This document shows positions 45,338 to 53,787 of a stretch of DNA of 64,000 bases, one piece after another. Origin of the DNA: Motiliproteus sp036960175. GTDB taxonomy: Bacteria; Pseudomonadota; Gammaproteobacteria; Pseudomonadales; Balneatricaceae. Each line of letters starts with the position of its first letter. Positions within the stretch are counted from its first letter, which is position 1. Under the pieces are notes generated by a model that saw only the letters and a list, made by a program, of their open reading frames with translations, made no database searches and was not told the origin of the DNA. The stretch lies in the NCBI GenBank assembly GCA_036960175.1, contig JBALWH010000024.1, positions 1-64,000 of the forward strand. Direction: 5' to 3'. Made by a program: the position numbers and the translations under genes.

Positions 45338-46291
45338 TTACAGTGATTGCAGCAGCGATTCCAATTTCAACTGGTCAATCGTGAAGTTGCGGATTCCCTC
45401 AGCCAGCTTCTCAGTGCTCATGGCATCTTCGTTCATTAGCCAGCGGAACTTGTTTTCGTCCAGTCCCAGTTTTGGAGCAGCGCCTTCGGCACTATCCGGA
45501 TTTAGTTTGCGCACAAGGTCGCCCTCAGTATTGCTTAGCTGGTCCAGCAATTGCGGGCTGATGGTGAGGCGGTCACAGCCTGCCAGTTCCAAGATCTCTT
45601 CCATATTGCGGAAACTTGCGCCCATAACGACTGTTTTGTATCCGTGGGCTTTGAAGTAATTGTAGATACCGGTAACTGATAACACTCCCGGATCTTCAGT
45701 GGCGGGATAGCTGTCACGGCCGGTGGCACCTTTGTACCAGTCGAGTATGCGACCAACGAAGGGGGAGATCAAAAATATGCCAGCCTCCGCGCAAGCCACC
45801 GCCTGAGCAAATCCAAACAGCAGTGTCAGGTTACAATTGATACCCTCTGATTCCAGCTGTTTGGCCGCTTCTATGCCTTCCCATGTGGATGCGATTTTGA
45901 TCAGAATACGATCATTACTGATGCCCGCATCGTTATAAAGTTTGATCAGACGGTGGGCGCGTTTAATGGTGGCTTCGGTATCGAAGGACAGGCGGGAATC
46001 AACTTCGGTGGATATGCGCCCCGGGATAATCTTAAGAATCTCGAGACCAAAATTCACCGCCAGTTTGTCGGCCATCAGGCCAATGCGGTCGTCTTCAGTG
46101 CACTCTTGTTGCTCGGCCCAGGCTTTGGCGTCCTGTAAGAGGTGTGCATATTCAGGGAGTTGGGCGGCTTTGAGCAGTAATGATGGGTTGGTGGTGGCAT
46201 CTTCCGGGGCAAAGCTTTTAATGGCTTCAAATTCACCGGTATCGGCGACGACTGTCGTCATCTCTTTAAGTTGTTCTAGTAGGTTGGTCAT
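45338..46291 (-). CDS. tal: Transaldolase
   Basis: 317 residues, the length of E. coli TalB. It transfers a dihydroxyacetone unit between sedoheptulose 7-phosphate and glyceraldehyde 3-phosphate in the pentose phosphate pathway. The Schiff-base lysine is K132 in RILIKIASTWEG, and D17 (VVADTGEF) is the expected acid/base aspartate. DATTNPSLLLKA near residues 31-41 is the family signature. It stands beside dusA on the same strand, separated by 43 bp. Confidence 0.97.
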   Translation of the reverse strand: MTNLLEQLKEMTTVVADTGEFEAIKSFAPEDATTNPSLLLKAAQLPEYAHLLQDAKAWAEQQECTEDDRIGLMADKLAVNFGLEILKIIPGRISTEVDSRLSFDTEATIKRAHRLIKLYNDAGISNDRILIKIASTWEGIEAAKQLESEGINCNLTLLFGFAQAVACAEAGIFLISPFVGRILDWYKGATGRDSYPATEDPGVLSVTGIYNYFKAHGYKTVVMGASFRNMEEILELAGCDRLTISPQLLDQLSNTEGDLVRKLNPDSAEGAAPKLGLDENKFRWLMNEDAMSTEKLAEGIRNFTIDQLKLESLLQSL

Positions 46292-46334
46292 GCCTTAGTT
46301 CTCAGCTGCAAATTTGTATTCTGTTTGTTATGGC

Positions 46335-47366
46335 TCAGGCTACATCAGTAATGGGTTCATCTACCAGCGAAGCGGCCGCTCGGAGGACCTCAATACCGGC
46401 CCCTTCTTTAAAGGCGTTCTCGCTGATATAACGGCGGAATCGTTTAGCACCAGGTAATCCTTGATATAAACACAGAATATGGCGGGCGATCCAGCCTAGT
46501 TGAGCTCCCTGGGACAATTGTTGTTCGACGTATTCGAAGATTCCTTCCATTACCTGGTGGCGGCGGACCTGGGGGTAATCCTGCTGGTAGATCGCCTGGT
46601 CAGCCTGGGACAGCAGGTAGGGGTTCTGATAAGCCTCACGACCGATCATGACGCCATCGACGTGCTGGAGGTGTTCGTTGGCCTGTTGAAAATTGGTAAT
46701 ACCGCCATTGATGATGATTTCCTGTTGCGGAAAATCCTGCTTGAGCTGATAGGCGCGGTCATAGATTAGCGGTGGTATTTCGCGATTCTGTTTCGGACTC
46801 AGCCCTTTTAAAATGGCTTTTCGGGCATGAACAATAAAAGTTTCGCAGCCGCTATCGGCAACGGTACTGACAAACTTATGGAGTAGTTCATAGCTGTCTT
46901 GATCATCAATGCCGATACGGTGTTTAACGGTGATCGGAATATTCACGGCTTGCCGCATGCTGGTCACGCATTCCGCAACCAGTTCTGGCTCCGCCATCAG
47001 GCAGGCCCCAAAGCGACCGTTTTGTACCCGGTCACTGGGGCATCCGACGTTCAGATTAACCTCATCATAACCATAGTCTTCAGCCATCTTCGCGCATTGC
47101 GCCAAGTCCGCAGGATTACTGCCTCCCAGCTGCAAGGCGACAGGGTGTTCAAAATCATTGAATTGCAGAAAACGCTCAGCCTCAGCGTGAATCAAGGCGC
47201 CAGTCGTAATCATCTCGGTATAGAGCACGGCATGTTTGCTGAGCAGGCGGTGGAAGTAACGGCAGTGCCGGTCGGTCCAGTCGAGCATCGGCGCAATGCA
47301 TAGGCGGCGATCAATGTTGCTGTCACTGGCTTTAAGTTTGGCTTGGTTTATGGCTTGTTCTTGCAT
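46335..47366 (-). CDS. dusA: tRNA-dihydrouridine synthase A
   Basis: About 343 residues from ATG 47366; the open frame extends to 47402. An FMN-dependent TIM-barrel enzyme that reduces U20/U20a in the tRNA D-loop. APMLDWTDRHCRYFHRLLS and NLNVGCPSDRVQNGRFGACLM, containing the catalytic cysteine, identify the DusA subgroup. KHRIGIDD and INGGI (FMN phosphate loop) follow. I prefer the shorter start because the upstream extension is not family-like, although no strong ribosome-binding site is seen for either. Confidence 0.94.
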   Translation of the reverse strand: MQEQAINQAKLKASDSNIDRRLCIAPMLDWTDRHCRYFHRLLSKHAVLYTEMITTGALIHAEAERFLQFNDFEHPVALQLGGSNPADLAQCAKMAEDYGYDEVNLNVGCPSDRVQNGRFGACLMAEPELVAECVTSMRQAVNIPITVKHRIGIDDQDSYELLHKFVSTVADSGCETFIVHARKAILKGLSPKQNREIPPLIYDRAYQLKQDFPQQEIIINGGITNFQQANEHLQHVDGVMIGREAYQNPYLLSQADQAIYQQDYPQVRRHQVMEGIFEYVEQQLSQGAQLGWIARHILCLYQGLPGAKRFRRYISENAFKEGAGIEVLRAAASLVDEPITDVA

Positions 47367-47677
47367 TCGTTTACAACTGTCAGGTGGCTTTTCGACACGC
47401 ATTGCAGAACGATTGTAGATGATCTTTTAATCGTTACTGTGCAGCGCAAAAAAAGGATTATACACCAGCCTTGGATAAGTTTTGAGCATAAGCTTTCGAG
47501 TGTTGCTAACGGTGATTTAAGTTAGCGACGGAGGTAACCTTTGTAATAGGTAAATGGCGCTGAGAAAATTGCTAGATCAGCGGCTTCAGGCCAATAGGCG
47601 TAGCCCTCCTATATGGGGGGGGGAGGTTAAGCAGGACTATCGCCAGCCCAATAGGCTGCGGAGCAGCTCAATGTTCA
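47367..47677. other. Intergenic region, dusA promoter side
   Basis: About 310 bp between dusA and the racemase gene. It holds a run of nine G (47615-47623) flanked by two copies of a GCC(C)AATAGGC motif (47590-47599 and 47646-47656). No ORF has convincing start signals, and I see no RNA gene. Confidence 0.5.
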
Positions 47678-48394
47678 TTATTTTGACTCCTCGGCTAGGT
47701 TCTTGGTTAGTGCCCATTCCACTGCTTTAGCTGCATGAATAGCTGTGGTATCAAACAGCTTTATGGAGGTTTCAGGCTGGCTGATCAGCATGCCTATTTC
47801 GGTACAGCCCAGTATTACAGCTTCTGCACCGGCTGCTGCCAGATCTTGCAGGATTCGAAGATAGTCTTGTTTAGATGATGGCTGAATCTGACCCAGACAG
47901 AGTTCGTTATAGATAACTTCGTGTACCCGCTTGCGGTCACTTTCGCCGGGGACAATAACCTCAAGACCGTAGTGATCTGTCAGTCTGCCGCGATAGAACT
48001 GCTGTTCCATGGTAAACGCCGTGCCCAGCAGGCCAACCTTGTTAATGCCATGCTGAAGCAGCACCTCAGCGGTAGCATCAGCGATATGGAGCAGGGGAAT
48101 GTTGATGCGCTGCTCAATCTGCGGTGCGACCTTGTGCATGGTGTTGGTGCAAATCAGCAGAAAGTCAGCTCCGGCCGCTTCGACACTCTCGGCGGCCTTG
48201 CAGAGAATATCAGCGGTCCCTGCCCAGTCCCCTTGGTGTTGAAGTTTTTCGATGGGGTCAAAATCAACGCTATGCAAAACGATCTGTGCCGAGTGCAGGC
48301 CTCCCAATGATTGTTTGACCCCTTCGTTGATTTCCCGGTAGTAACCGGCGGTACTTTCCCAGCTCATTCCCCCCAGCAGGCCGATGGTTTTCAT
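47678..48394 (-). CDS. Aspartate/glutamate racemase family protein
   Basis: 238 residues. Cofactor-independent racemase with two catalytic cysteines: C82 in ICTNTMHK and a second in GCTEIGM. LLGGMSWEST at the N-terminus is the YgeA/aspartate-racemase signature. It interconverts D- and L-forms of an acidic or broad-range amino acid. Its start overlaps the nhaA stop by 4 bp, so the two genes are translationally coupled; the physiological link between them is not obvious. Confidence 0.92.
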   Translation of the reverse strand: MKTIGLLGGMSWESTAGYYREINEGVKQSLGGLHSAQIVLHSVDFDPIEKLQHQGDWAGTADILCKAAESVEAAGADFLLICTNTMHKVAPQIEQRINIPLLHIADATAEVLLQHGINKVGLLGTAFTMEQQFYRGRLTDHYGLEVIVPGESDRKRVHEVIYNELCLGQIQPSSKQDYLRILQDLAAAGAEAVILGCTEIGMLISQPETSIKLFDTTAIHAAKAVEWALTKNLAEESK

Positions 48395-49599
48395 CTCACC
48401 TCCTCGGGCGGCATCTTGGTGCTGGTAGCGGGAAGATATTTTTTCAACACTAGATAGCCCACTATTCCCGAGGCCAGGGAGCCTAGAATAATGCCAAGGC
48501 GCTCGTCGAATAACAGGTTAACGTTACTTTCCTCGAAAGCCAGAGAACCGATAAACAAACTCATGGTAAAACCGATGCCACACAGGGCCGATGCGCCATA
48601 GAGTGCGCCATTGCACATTCCGGCTGGCATCGGACATAGCTTAAATTTTATTGCCATCCAGCAGAGACTGAAGACCCCAAGTTGTTTGCCTAGGAACAGG
48701 CCCGCTGCGATGGCCAGGGTTACATTATGAAAAACCTGCTCACTGCCCATGCCGGAGAAGCTGATACCGGCGTTGGCAAAGGCAAATACTGGCAAGATAA
48801 AAAAGGCCACCACCGCGTGCAGGTCGTGTTCCAGACTCTTTAGCGGCGAATACTTAGGGAGTTTCTTTGACCGCATGGGGATAAACATCGCCAGTATCAC
48901 TCCGGCGAGGGTGGCGTGGACTCCTGATTTCAACATCGAGACCCACATGATCATACCGATCAATAGATACACACTTTTTGAATCCACATTGCGTCTGTTT
49001 AGCAACAGTAAAACCATGATGCAGATGGCTACTATCAGCAGAGCCATCAAGGAAATTTTGGAGGTATAGAACGCTGCGATGATGATGGCTCCAATATCAT
49101 CAAAAATAGCCAGCGAGGTCAGAAAGATTTTAATTGATGTCGGTACCCTTGAACCCAGTAGCGCCAGGACCCCAAGGGCGAAAGCGATGTCAGTTGCCGC
49201 CGGAATAGCCCAGCCCTGCATCGCGGCCGGATCGTCGGCGTTAAAGTAGGTGTAGATGAGGGCGGGTACTGCCATGCCGCCGATGGCACCAACAGCGGGT
49301 AGAATGATGTTACGCCGATCGGATAAGCCTCCTTCAATCAGATCCCGTTTTAATTCTAGTCCCACCAGAAAGAAAAACACCGCCATCATACCGTCGTTGA
49401 TCCATAGCAGCAGAGGTTTTGCGATCTCCAGGGCGCCGATACGGATTTCTACCGGAGTATTCAGTAGCAGGTCGTAAAGGGGTTTAAAGGGGGTGTTGGC
49501 GAGAACCATGGCAAGTACTGCGGCCAGTATCAGCAATATGCCGCCAGCTGATTCCAGTTTTAAGAATTTGGCCAGATAGGATTTGTCGTGGTAACTCAT
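48391..49599 (-). CDS. nhaA: Na+/H+ antiporter NhaA
   Basis: 402 residues and about 12 membrane helices. It exchanges two protons for one Na+ at the inner membrane, giving sodium and alkali tolerance. The ion-binding aspartate pair is in SLAIFDDIGAIIIAAFY, and VGLELKRDLIEG, PAATDIAFALGVLALLG and LCGIGFTMSLFI are family motifs. First gene of a two-gene unit with the racemase. NhaA fits a marine or brackish life but is widespread. Confidence 0.97.
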   Translation of the reverse strand: MSYHDKSYLAKFLKLESAGGILLILAAVLAMVLANTPFKPLYDLLLNTPVEIRIGALEIAKPLLLWINDGMMAVFFFLVGLELKRDLIEGGLSDRRNIILPAVGAIGGMAVPALIYTYFNADDPAAMQGWAIPAATDIAFALGVLALLGSRVPTSIKIFLTSLAIFDDIGAIIIAAFYTSKISLMALLIVAICIMVLLLLNRRNVDSKSVYLLIGMIMWVSMLKSGVHATLAGVILAMFIPMRSKKLPKYSPLKSLEHDLHAVVAFFILPVFAFANAGISFSGMGSEQVFHNVTLAIAAGLFLGKQLGVFSLCWMAIKFKLCPMPAGMCNGALYGASALCGIGFTMSLFIGSLAFEESNVNLLFDERLGIILGSLASGIVGYLVLKKYLPATSTKMPPEEVR

Positions 49600-49804
49600 T
49601 ATTCGGTCTCATCTGCGACATCAAACAGGCGTTGATGTTGAAGTTAGTGGGTACTGCTTATTTTACTGCCAGCTAAGGTCGTGAGATTGACAGTGCTTGC
49701 TAGCTTAAGTTTCCAAAATTCAAACGCAAATCAGCGAAATTATAGATCCAGTTTAAGCCCTGTCTTTGAGAATCTAACGGTTTAATCTGAGGCTTGTTAG
49801 GTGG

Positions 49805-51583
49805 TTATATGGGCCATACCCATAAGATAAGGGGGACCGCCAGCACCACGATCAGCACCTCCAGTGGCAACCCCATGCGCCAGTAGTCACCGAACTGATA
49901 ACCTCCCGGCCCAAGTACCAGGGTGTTTGATTGATGCCCGATAGGCGTTAGAAAAGCACAGGAGGCGCCGACCGCGACCGCCATAAAGAAGGGATCAGGG
50001 TTGACTCCCAGACCCAGTGCGATGCCATAGGATAGGGGTGCCATAACCACTGCGGTGGCGGCGTTATTGATAATATCTGATAGGAACATGGTGACCACCA
50101 GCACTAGTCCGATAATCAGGTAGACCGGCATCCCCTCGGTGAAACTAAGTACCTGGGTGGCCAAAATCTGGGTCAGTCCGGTGCTTTCTAGCGCACTGCC
50201 TACCGGGATCATGGCTGCCAACAGAATAATGACGGGCCAGTCTATAGCATCGTAAAGGTTTCGCACCGGCAGGATATCCAGCAACAGGTAAACCATCACG
50301 GCTAACAAGAAGACAATGGCTAGAGGTAGGATTTTGGCGACACCCAGAGCGATAGCCACAGCGAAGATGGTCAGTGCGATGGCGATGTTTTTCGGTTGCC
50401 CCAGACTAAGATCCCGTTCTGCTAAAGGAATCATCCCCAGCTCACTGAGTTGCTCGTCGATATTCTCGGCCGCGCCTTGCAGCAAAAGTATGTCACCGGC
50501 CTGAAAAGTCTGCCGCCTTATACGACGGCGGATCCGTTGTCCCTGTCGTGCCAGACCAACCAGGGCCAGAGAGCTGCCACTGCGGCGGCGCAGAAAGGGC
50601 ACATCCCGTCCCTCCAGCAGGGATCCTTTCTTTACTACGGCCTCACTAAGCACCAGATCTCCCTGGGTCAACTCGGCAAATTTTTTATCCGCGCTGGTAA
50701 TCAATTCAAAGTCGTTCTTATCCAGTAGCGGTTGGATTTCGAAGGGGTCGGCCTGCAATATCAGAATATCGCCGGCCTTTAACCTGTGGCCGTAGCGCAG
50801 GGACATGGTGCGGCCATGGCGATGGGCCAGACCAATCACCTCAATGGAGCTGTTATCTAGTCCATCGATGTCAGAGATAGGCCGGCCCACTAAGCTGGAA
50901 TTTTCACTGATGATGACTTCAGTGAGGTAGTCGTCGATCGCAAACAGTTGTGCAGGTGCACTGTGGTTTAACCTTGCCGCCGGTATCAATCGCCAGCCGA
51001 TCAGTGTCACGAATAACACGCCAGCTAGCGCAATGGCGATACCCACCGGGGAAAAATCGAACATATTGAAAGGCTCACCACTGACCTCGGCGCGCATCAT
51101 TGCAATGATAATATTGGGAGGCGTACCGATGGCGGTGGTCATGCCTCCGAGAATGCTGCCGAACGCCAGTGGCATCAAAATCATCGCCGGAGAGCGGTTA
51201 TGTTTGGCGCAGGTGGCTAGGGCAACTGGCAGCATTAACGCCAGAGCACCGACATTGTTCATAAAGGCTGACGCCACCGTGACCACTGCAGTGAGCAGTA
51301 AAATATGGCTGAAGGGATGAGCCGTGTAAGGCAGCATTTTTTGGGCAATCAAATCCACCACGCCGGAGCGGCGCAAGGCATCAGAGACAACTAGCACCGC
51401 TGCTACGGTGATCACAGCTGGGTGTCCGAAACCGCTGAACGCATCATCAGCAGATACCAGATTGGTGAGTACACAGAGTCCTAGCGCGATAGCCGCAACT
51501 ACATCATGGCGGTACTTTCCCCAGACAAACAGAATCAGAGTTAGCGACAGTATTGCGGTGATCAACCACTGTTCAAAATTCAT
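49805..51583 (-). CDS. SLC13/DASS family permease with two RCK_C domains
   Basis: 592 residues. N-terminal membrane helices, then two TrkA-C (RCK_C) domains in the middle (about 215-295 and 305-385), then more helices. GTPPNIIIA and the DASS signature AFLTPIGHQSNTLVLGPGGY are present. These proteins move anions such as sulfate, dicarboxylates or arsenite with Na+ or H+; substrate cannot be told here. It is divergent from a thioesterase gene across a region with a Fur-like site. There is no sulfate-assimilation gene nearby. Confidence 0.92.
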   Translation of the reverse strand: MNFEQWLITAILSLTLILFVWGKYRHDVVAAIALGLCVLTNLVSADDAFSGFGHPAVITVAAVLVVSDALRRSGVVDLIAQKMLPYTAHPFSHILLLTAVVTVASAFMNNVGALALMLPVALATCAKHNRSPAMILMPLAFGSILGGMTTAIGTPPNIIIAMMRAEVSGEPFNMFDFSPVGIAIALAGVLFVTLIGWRLIPAARLNHSAPAQLFAIDDYLTEVIISENSSLVGRPISDIDGLDNSSIEVIGLAHRHGRTMSLRYGHRLKAGDILILQADPFEIQPLLDKNDFELITSADKKFAELTQGDLVLSEAVVKKGSLLEGRDVPFLRRRSGSSLALVGLARQGQRIRRRIRRQTFQAGDILLLQGAAENIDEQLSELGMIPLAERDLSLGQPKNIAIALTIFAVAIALGVAKILPLAIVFLLAVMVYLLLDILPVRNLYDAIDWPVIILLAAMIPVGSALESTGLTQILATQVLSFTEGMPVYLIIGLVLVVTMFLSDIINNAATAVVMAPLSYGIALGLGVNPDPFFMAVAVGASCAFLTPIGHQSNTLVLGPGGYQFGDYWRMGLPLEVLIVVLAVPLILWVWPI

Positions 51584-51652
51584 TAACCATCCCTGTTTAT
51601 TGGCTCGGTGCAGTCCATAGTGTAGCGTTCCCTGAAGTTGTTAGTACGTTAG

Positions 51653-51671
51653 CATAATCATTATTATTATC
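51653..51671. promoter_or_regulatory. Candidate Fur box
   Basis: The minus strand reads GATAATAATAATGATTATG, which matches the 19-bp E. coli Fur consensus GATAATGATAATCATTATC at 16 positions. It lies between the divergent SLC13-type permease (start at 51583) and the thioesterase gene (start at 51750), 70-100 bp from each. The region is AT-rich, so chance is possible. Confidence 0.45.
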
Positions 51672-51749
51672 GCTGTTCAGAATTTCCAGAAAAACGGTAT
51701 CCTGCTCATGCGGCAGTGTAATATTTAAATCGAAGCTATTGAGGATCAA

Positions 51750-52154
51750 ATGACAGCGGATAATTTTGAAGTGGTAATGGCTGTACGGGACTACGAATGC
51801 GATATGCAGGGGATTGTTAACAACGGTGTTTACCAGAACTATCTGGAGCATGCCCGCCATGAGTATCTGAAGCAGCTAGGTATCGATTTCGCGGATTACG
51901 CTCGCCGTGGTATTAATCTGGTGGTGATCAGGGCAGAGCTGGATTATAAACTGCCACTGACCAGCGGTGATCGTTTTTCTGTTAGTGTCAAGCTGGAGCG
52001 AGAATCTAGAGCTCGCTTTGCCTTCCATCAGGAGATACTCCGCCTGTCAGACGATAAGCTGGCTATGAAGGCGAAAATTACCGGAACCGCGATAAATGAA
52101 CGGGGTCGCCCATCCATCCCCGCAGAATTGGATCAGCTGTTAACGAACCCATAG
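51750..52154 (+). CDS. Acyl-CoA thioesterase, hotdog fold (4HBT/YbgC-like)
   Basis: 134 residues. A single hotdog domain hydrolysing acyl-CoA thioesters. The catalytic segment YECDMQGIVNNGVYQNYLEHARHEYL contains the conserved aspartate of the 4-hydroxybenzoyl-CoA thioesterase family. ATTGAGGATCAA precedes the ATG. It is followed 14 bp downstream by the SpoIIAA-like gene and is probably co-transcribed with it. The natural acyl-CoA is unknown. Confidence 0.91.
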   Translation: MTADNFEVVMAVRDYECDMQGIVNNGVYQNYLEHARHEYLKQLGIDFADYARRGINLVVIRAELDYKLPLTSGDRFSVSVKLERESRARFAFHQEILRLSDDKLAMKAKITGTAINERGRPSIPAELDQLLTNP

Positions 52155-52168
52155 ACGAGGAATCAAAC

Positions 52169-52528
52169 ATGTCACTGACTTGGAAAATGGACAACGAGCA
52201 GATACTGGTAGTACACCTCAGCGGGCTGCTTGGTCTCGAGGAATTTCAGGGCGTCCAGGCTCGCAATGATTCACCGCTGAATACAGGGGAAAACATCAAG
52301 GTATTGATTATTGCCGAAGCGTTCGATGGCTGGCAGGAAGGGGCATGGGATACCGTCGGTTTTGATGACCGGGTAGATGATCATGTTTCTAAGATGGCGG
52401 TAGTGATTGATGCAAAGTGGCACGATGATATGGCGCTGTTTATGGCAAAAGATCTCCGTCCTCTACCTATAGAGCTATTTGCACCAGATCAGGAGCTTAA
52501 AGCCCGTCAGTGGTTGGCGGAGGATTAA
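52169..52528 (+). CDS. SpoIIAA-like (STAS/SEC14-type) small protein
   Basis: 119 residues. It matches the SpoIIAA-like family (DUF3478), which has a STAS-like fold but lacks the usual phospho-serine loop. The pattern VVHLSGLLGLEEFQGV then KVLIIAEAFDGWQEGAWDTV then KMAVVIDAKWHDDMALFMAKDL is typical. The function of the family is not established; lipid or membrane-stress roles have been suggested. GAGGAA lies 6 nt before the ATG. Confidence 0.85.
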   Translation: MSLTWKMDNEQILVVHLSGLLGLEEFQGVQARNDSPLNTGENIKVLIIAEAFDGWQEGAWDTVGFDDRVDDHVSKMAVVIDAKWHDDMALFMAKDLRPLPIELFAPDQELKARQWLAED

Positions 52529-52620
52529 GCTAGAGGAAACAGCTGATGTGTATCAAGGTGGCGCTGTAGTGCGCTCGCTAGGATGAATGAATTGTTGATT
52601 TAGGGCCGCAGATTATATCT

Positions 52621-53508
52621 ATGAAAGTCTTCAAAATCGTTACACTATTGTTGTTTTTCTCGGCCGCCATGGCTGTTCAAAGTAGCGTTCAAGCTACGCC
52701 CCAGCAGGACACTCCGCTACAACCAACAGCGGTCGATTCTGAAGCTCTTATCACGTTACCTCCGCAATCTCTGGCGCAGTGGTACAAGCCGGTCAATAAG
52801 CGTCAAGTGTGGTTGCACACTATGTTTAGATTGCGTCAATCAATGCAGGCGATTGATTACTACCTGCAAGCCGATGACGCTGAAGCGGTGAAACGCTGGG
52901 CGAGTATTTTACAAAGCACCTACGCCAAATTGCCTCAGATGGTTCCCGAGTGGGAAGGGACAACCCGCCAGGGCGTTGCCAGTTCTTTACATCAGGCGGC
53001 GATGGACGGTGATCACAATAAAGTGGCTAAAGACGCCGAGCGCTTGCAGAAGTTCTGTGATGCTTGTCATATGGAATGGCAGCCTTTGGTCAGCGCAATT
53101 TATCGTAGCCCTGATTATCGGGAAGTTAGCGTTCCGCAGAATAACGGTGAAAAATCACTGCATTTTCCTGAAATGATGCAGAAACTCTCAGCTACGCTTG
53201 GGGTGCTGAAAATTACCCGCGAAGATGGTGATTTAGCTGCTGCCAGAAGCGCAGCTCAACAACTGCGTCAGCAACTAGATCAACTGGGTACTAGTTGTCA
53301 GGGCTGTCACCAGGATTCGCTTAGCCATGACAGAATTCTCGGCAACGAGGTGCAACAGGAGTTTGAAAAGCTGGAAGCGGCGCTAAACGAACCCCATGAC
53401 CTAAAAAAATCGGGTCGTCCTTTAGGTATGATTGGCTTTAAAGTCTGTGGCCGTTGTCACAGTCTCCATCGCAATTTGGGCGATCTGCGTAACTGGCTTA
53501 TGGAGTGA
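52621..53508 (+). CDS. Periplasmic triheme c-type cytochrome, family not recognised
   Basis: 295 residues. A signal peptide (MKVFKIVTLLLFFSAAMAVQSSVQA) is followed by a helical protein with three CxxCH haem-attachment motifs: CDACH (146-150), CQGCH (226-230) and CGRCH (276-280). The spacing suggests two four-helix cytochrome c'-like units (about 55-150 and 165-230), each ending in CxxCH, plus a C-terminal third haem. It probably carries electrons or senses a ligand in the periplasm; no reductase or oxidase gene is adjacent. It converges on the tautomerase gene. Confidence 0.87.
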   Translation: MKVFKIVTLLLFFSAAMAVQSSVQATPQQDTPLQPTAVDSEALITLPPQSLAQWYKPVNKRQVWLHTMFRLRQSMQAIDYYLQADDAEAVKRWASILQSTYAKLPQMVPEWEGTTRQGVASSLHQAAMDGDHNKVAKDAERLQKFCDACHMEWQPLVSAIYRSPDYREVSVPQNNGEKSLHFPEMMQKLSATLGVLKITREDGDLAAARSAAQQLRQQLDQLGTSCQGCHQDSLSHDRILGNEVQQEFEKLEAALNEPHDLKKSGRPLGMIGFKVCGRCHSLHRNLGDLRNWLME

Positions 53509-53521
53509 TAACTGGAAGAAA

Positions 53522-53548
53522 CATGAGGCTAGGTTCACCAGCCTCATG
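53522..53548. terminator. Hairpin terminator between convergent genes
   Basis: A perfect 9-bp stem CATGAGGCT/AGCCTCATG with a 9-nt loop lies between the cytochrome and tautomerase stop codons. On the minus strand it is followed by TTTCTT, a weak T-tract; on the plus strand no T-run follows. Confidence 0.5.
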
Positions 53549-53565
53549 GTTCTGGTCTTGGGTCT

Positions 53566-53763
53566 CTATCGTTTTCTTAATTCGGTAACCACCTCACCGC
53601 CGATCCCCCAGTTATCGGTATCTACCTCATCTATTACCACGACCGTTGTTTTTGGGTTTTTATTCAGGACTCGTTGTAAGAGCTCAGTAGCACCGGCAAT
53701 CAGTTCTGCTTTTTGCTCAGCGGTGGCACCTTCTCGGGTGATCTTGATATTGACGTAGGGCAT
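53566..53763 (-). CDS. 4-Oxalocrotonate tautomerase family protein
   Basis: 65 residues, the typical subunit size. The catalytic N-terminal proline (P1 after methionine removal) is in MPYVNIKIT. VVVIDEVDTDNWGIGGE is the conserved C-terminal part. It catalyses proton transfer in enol/keto compounds; the substrate is unknown and no catechol meta-cleavage genes are near. It is 24 bp downstream of the MFS transporter gene on the same strand, so probably in one transcript. Confidence 0.92.
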   Translation of the reverse strand: MPYVNIKITREGATAEQKAELIAGATELLQRVLNKNPKTTVVVIDEVDTDNWGIGGEVVTELRKR

Positions 53764-53787
53764 GTGAATGATTTCCTGTAAATAGGT

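Noticed and set aside
47343..47525. 60-codon open frame upstream of dusA
   Set aside because: It overlaps the dusA start on the other strand and has no supporting signals.
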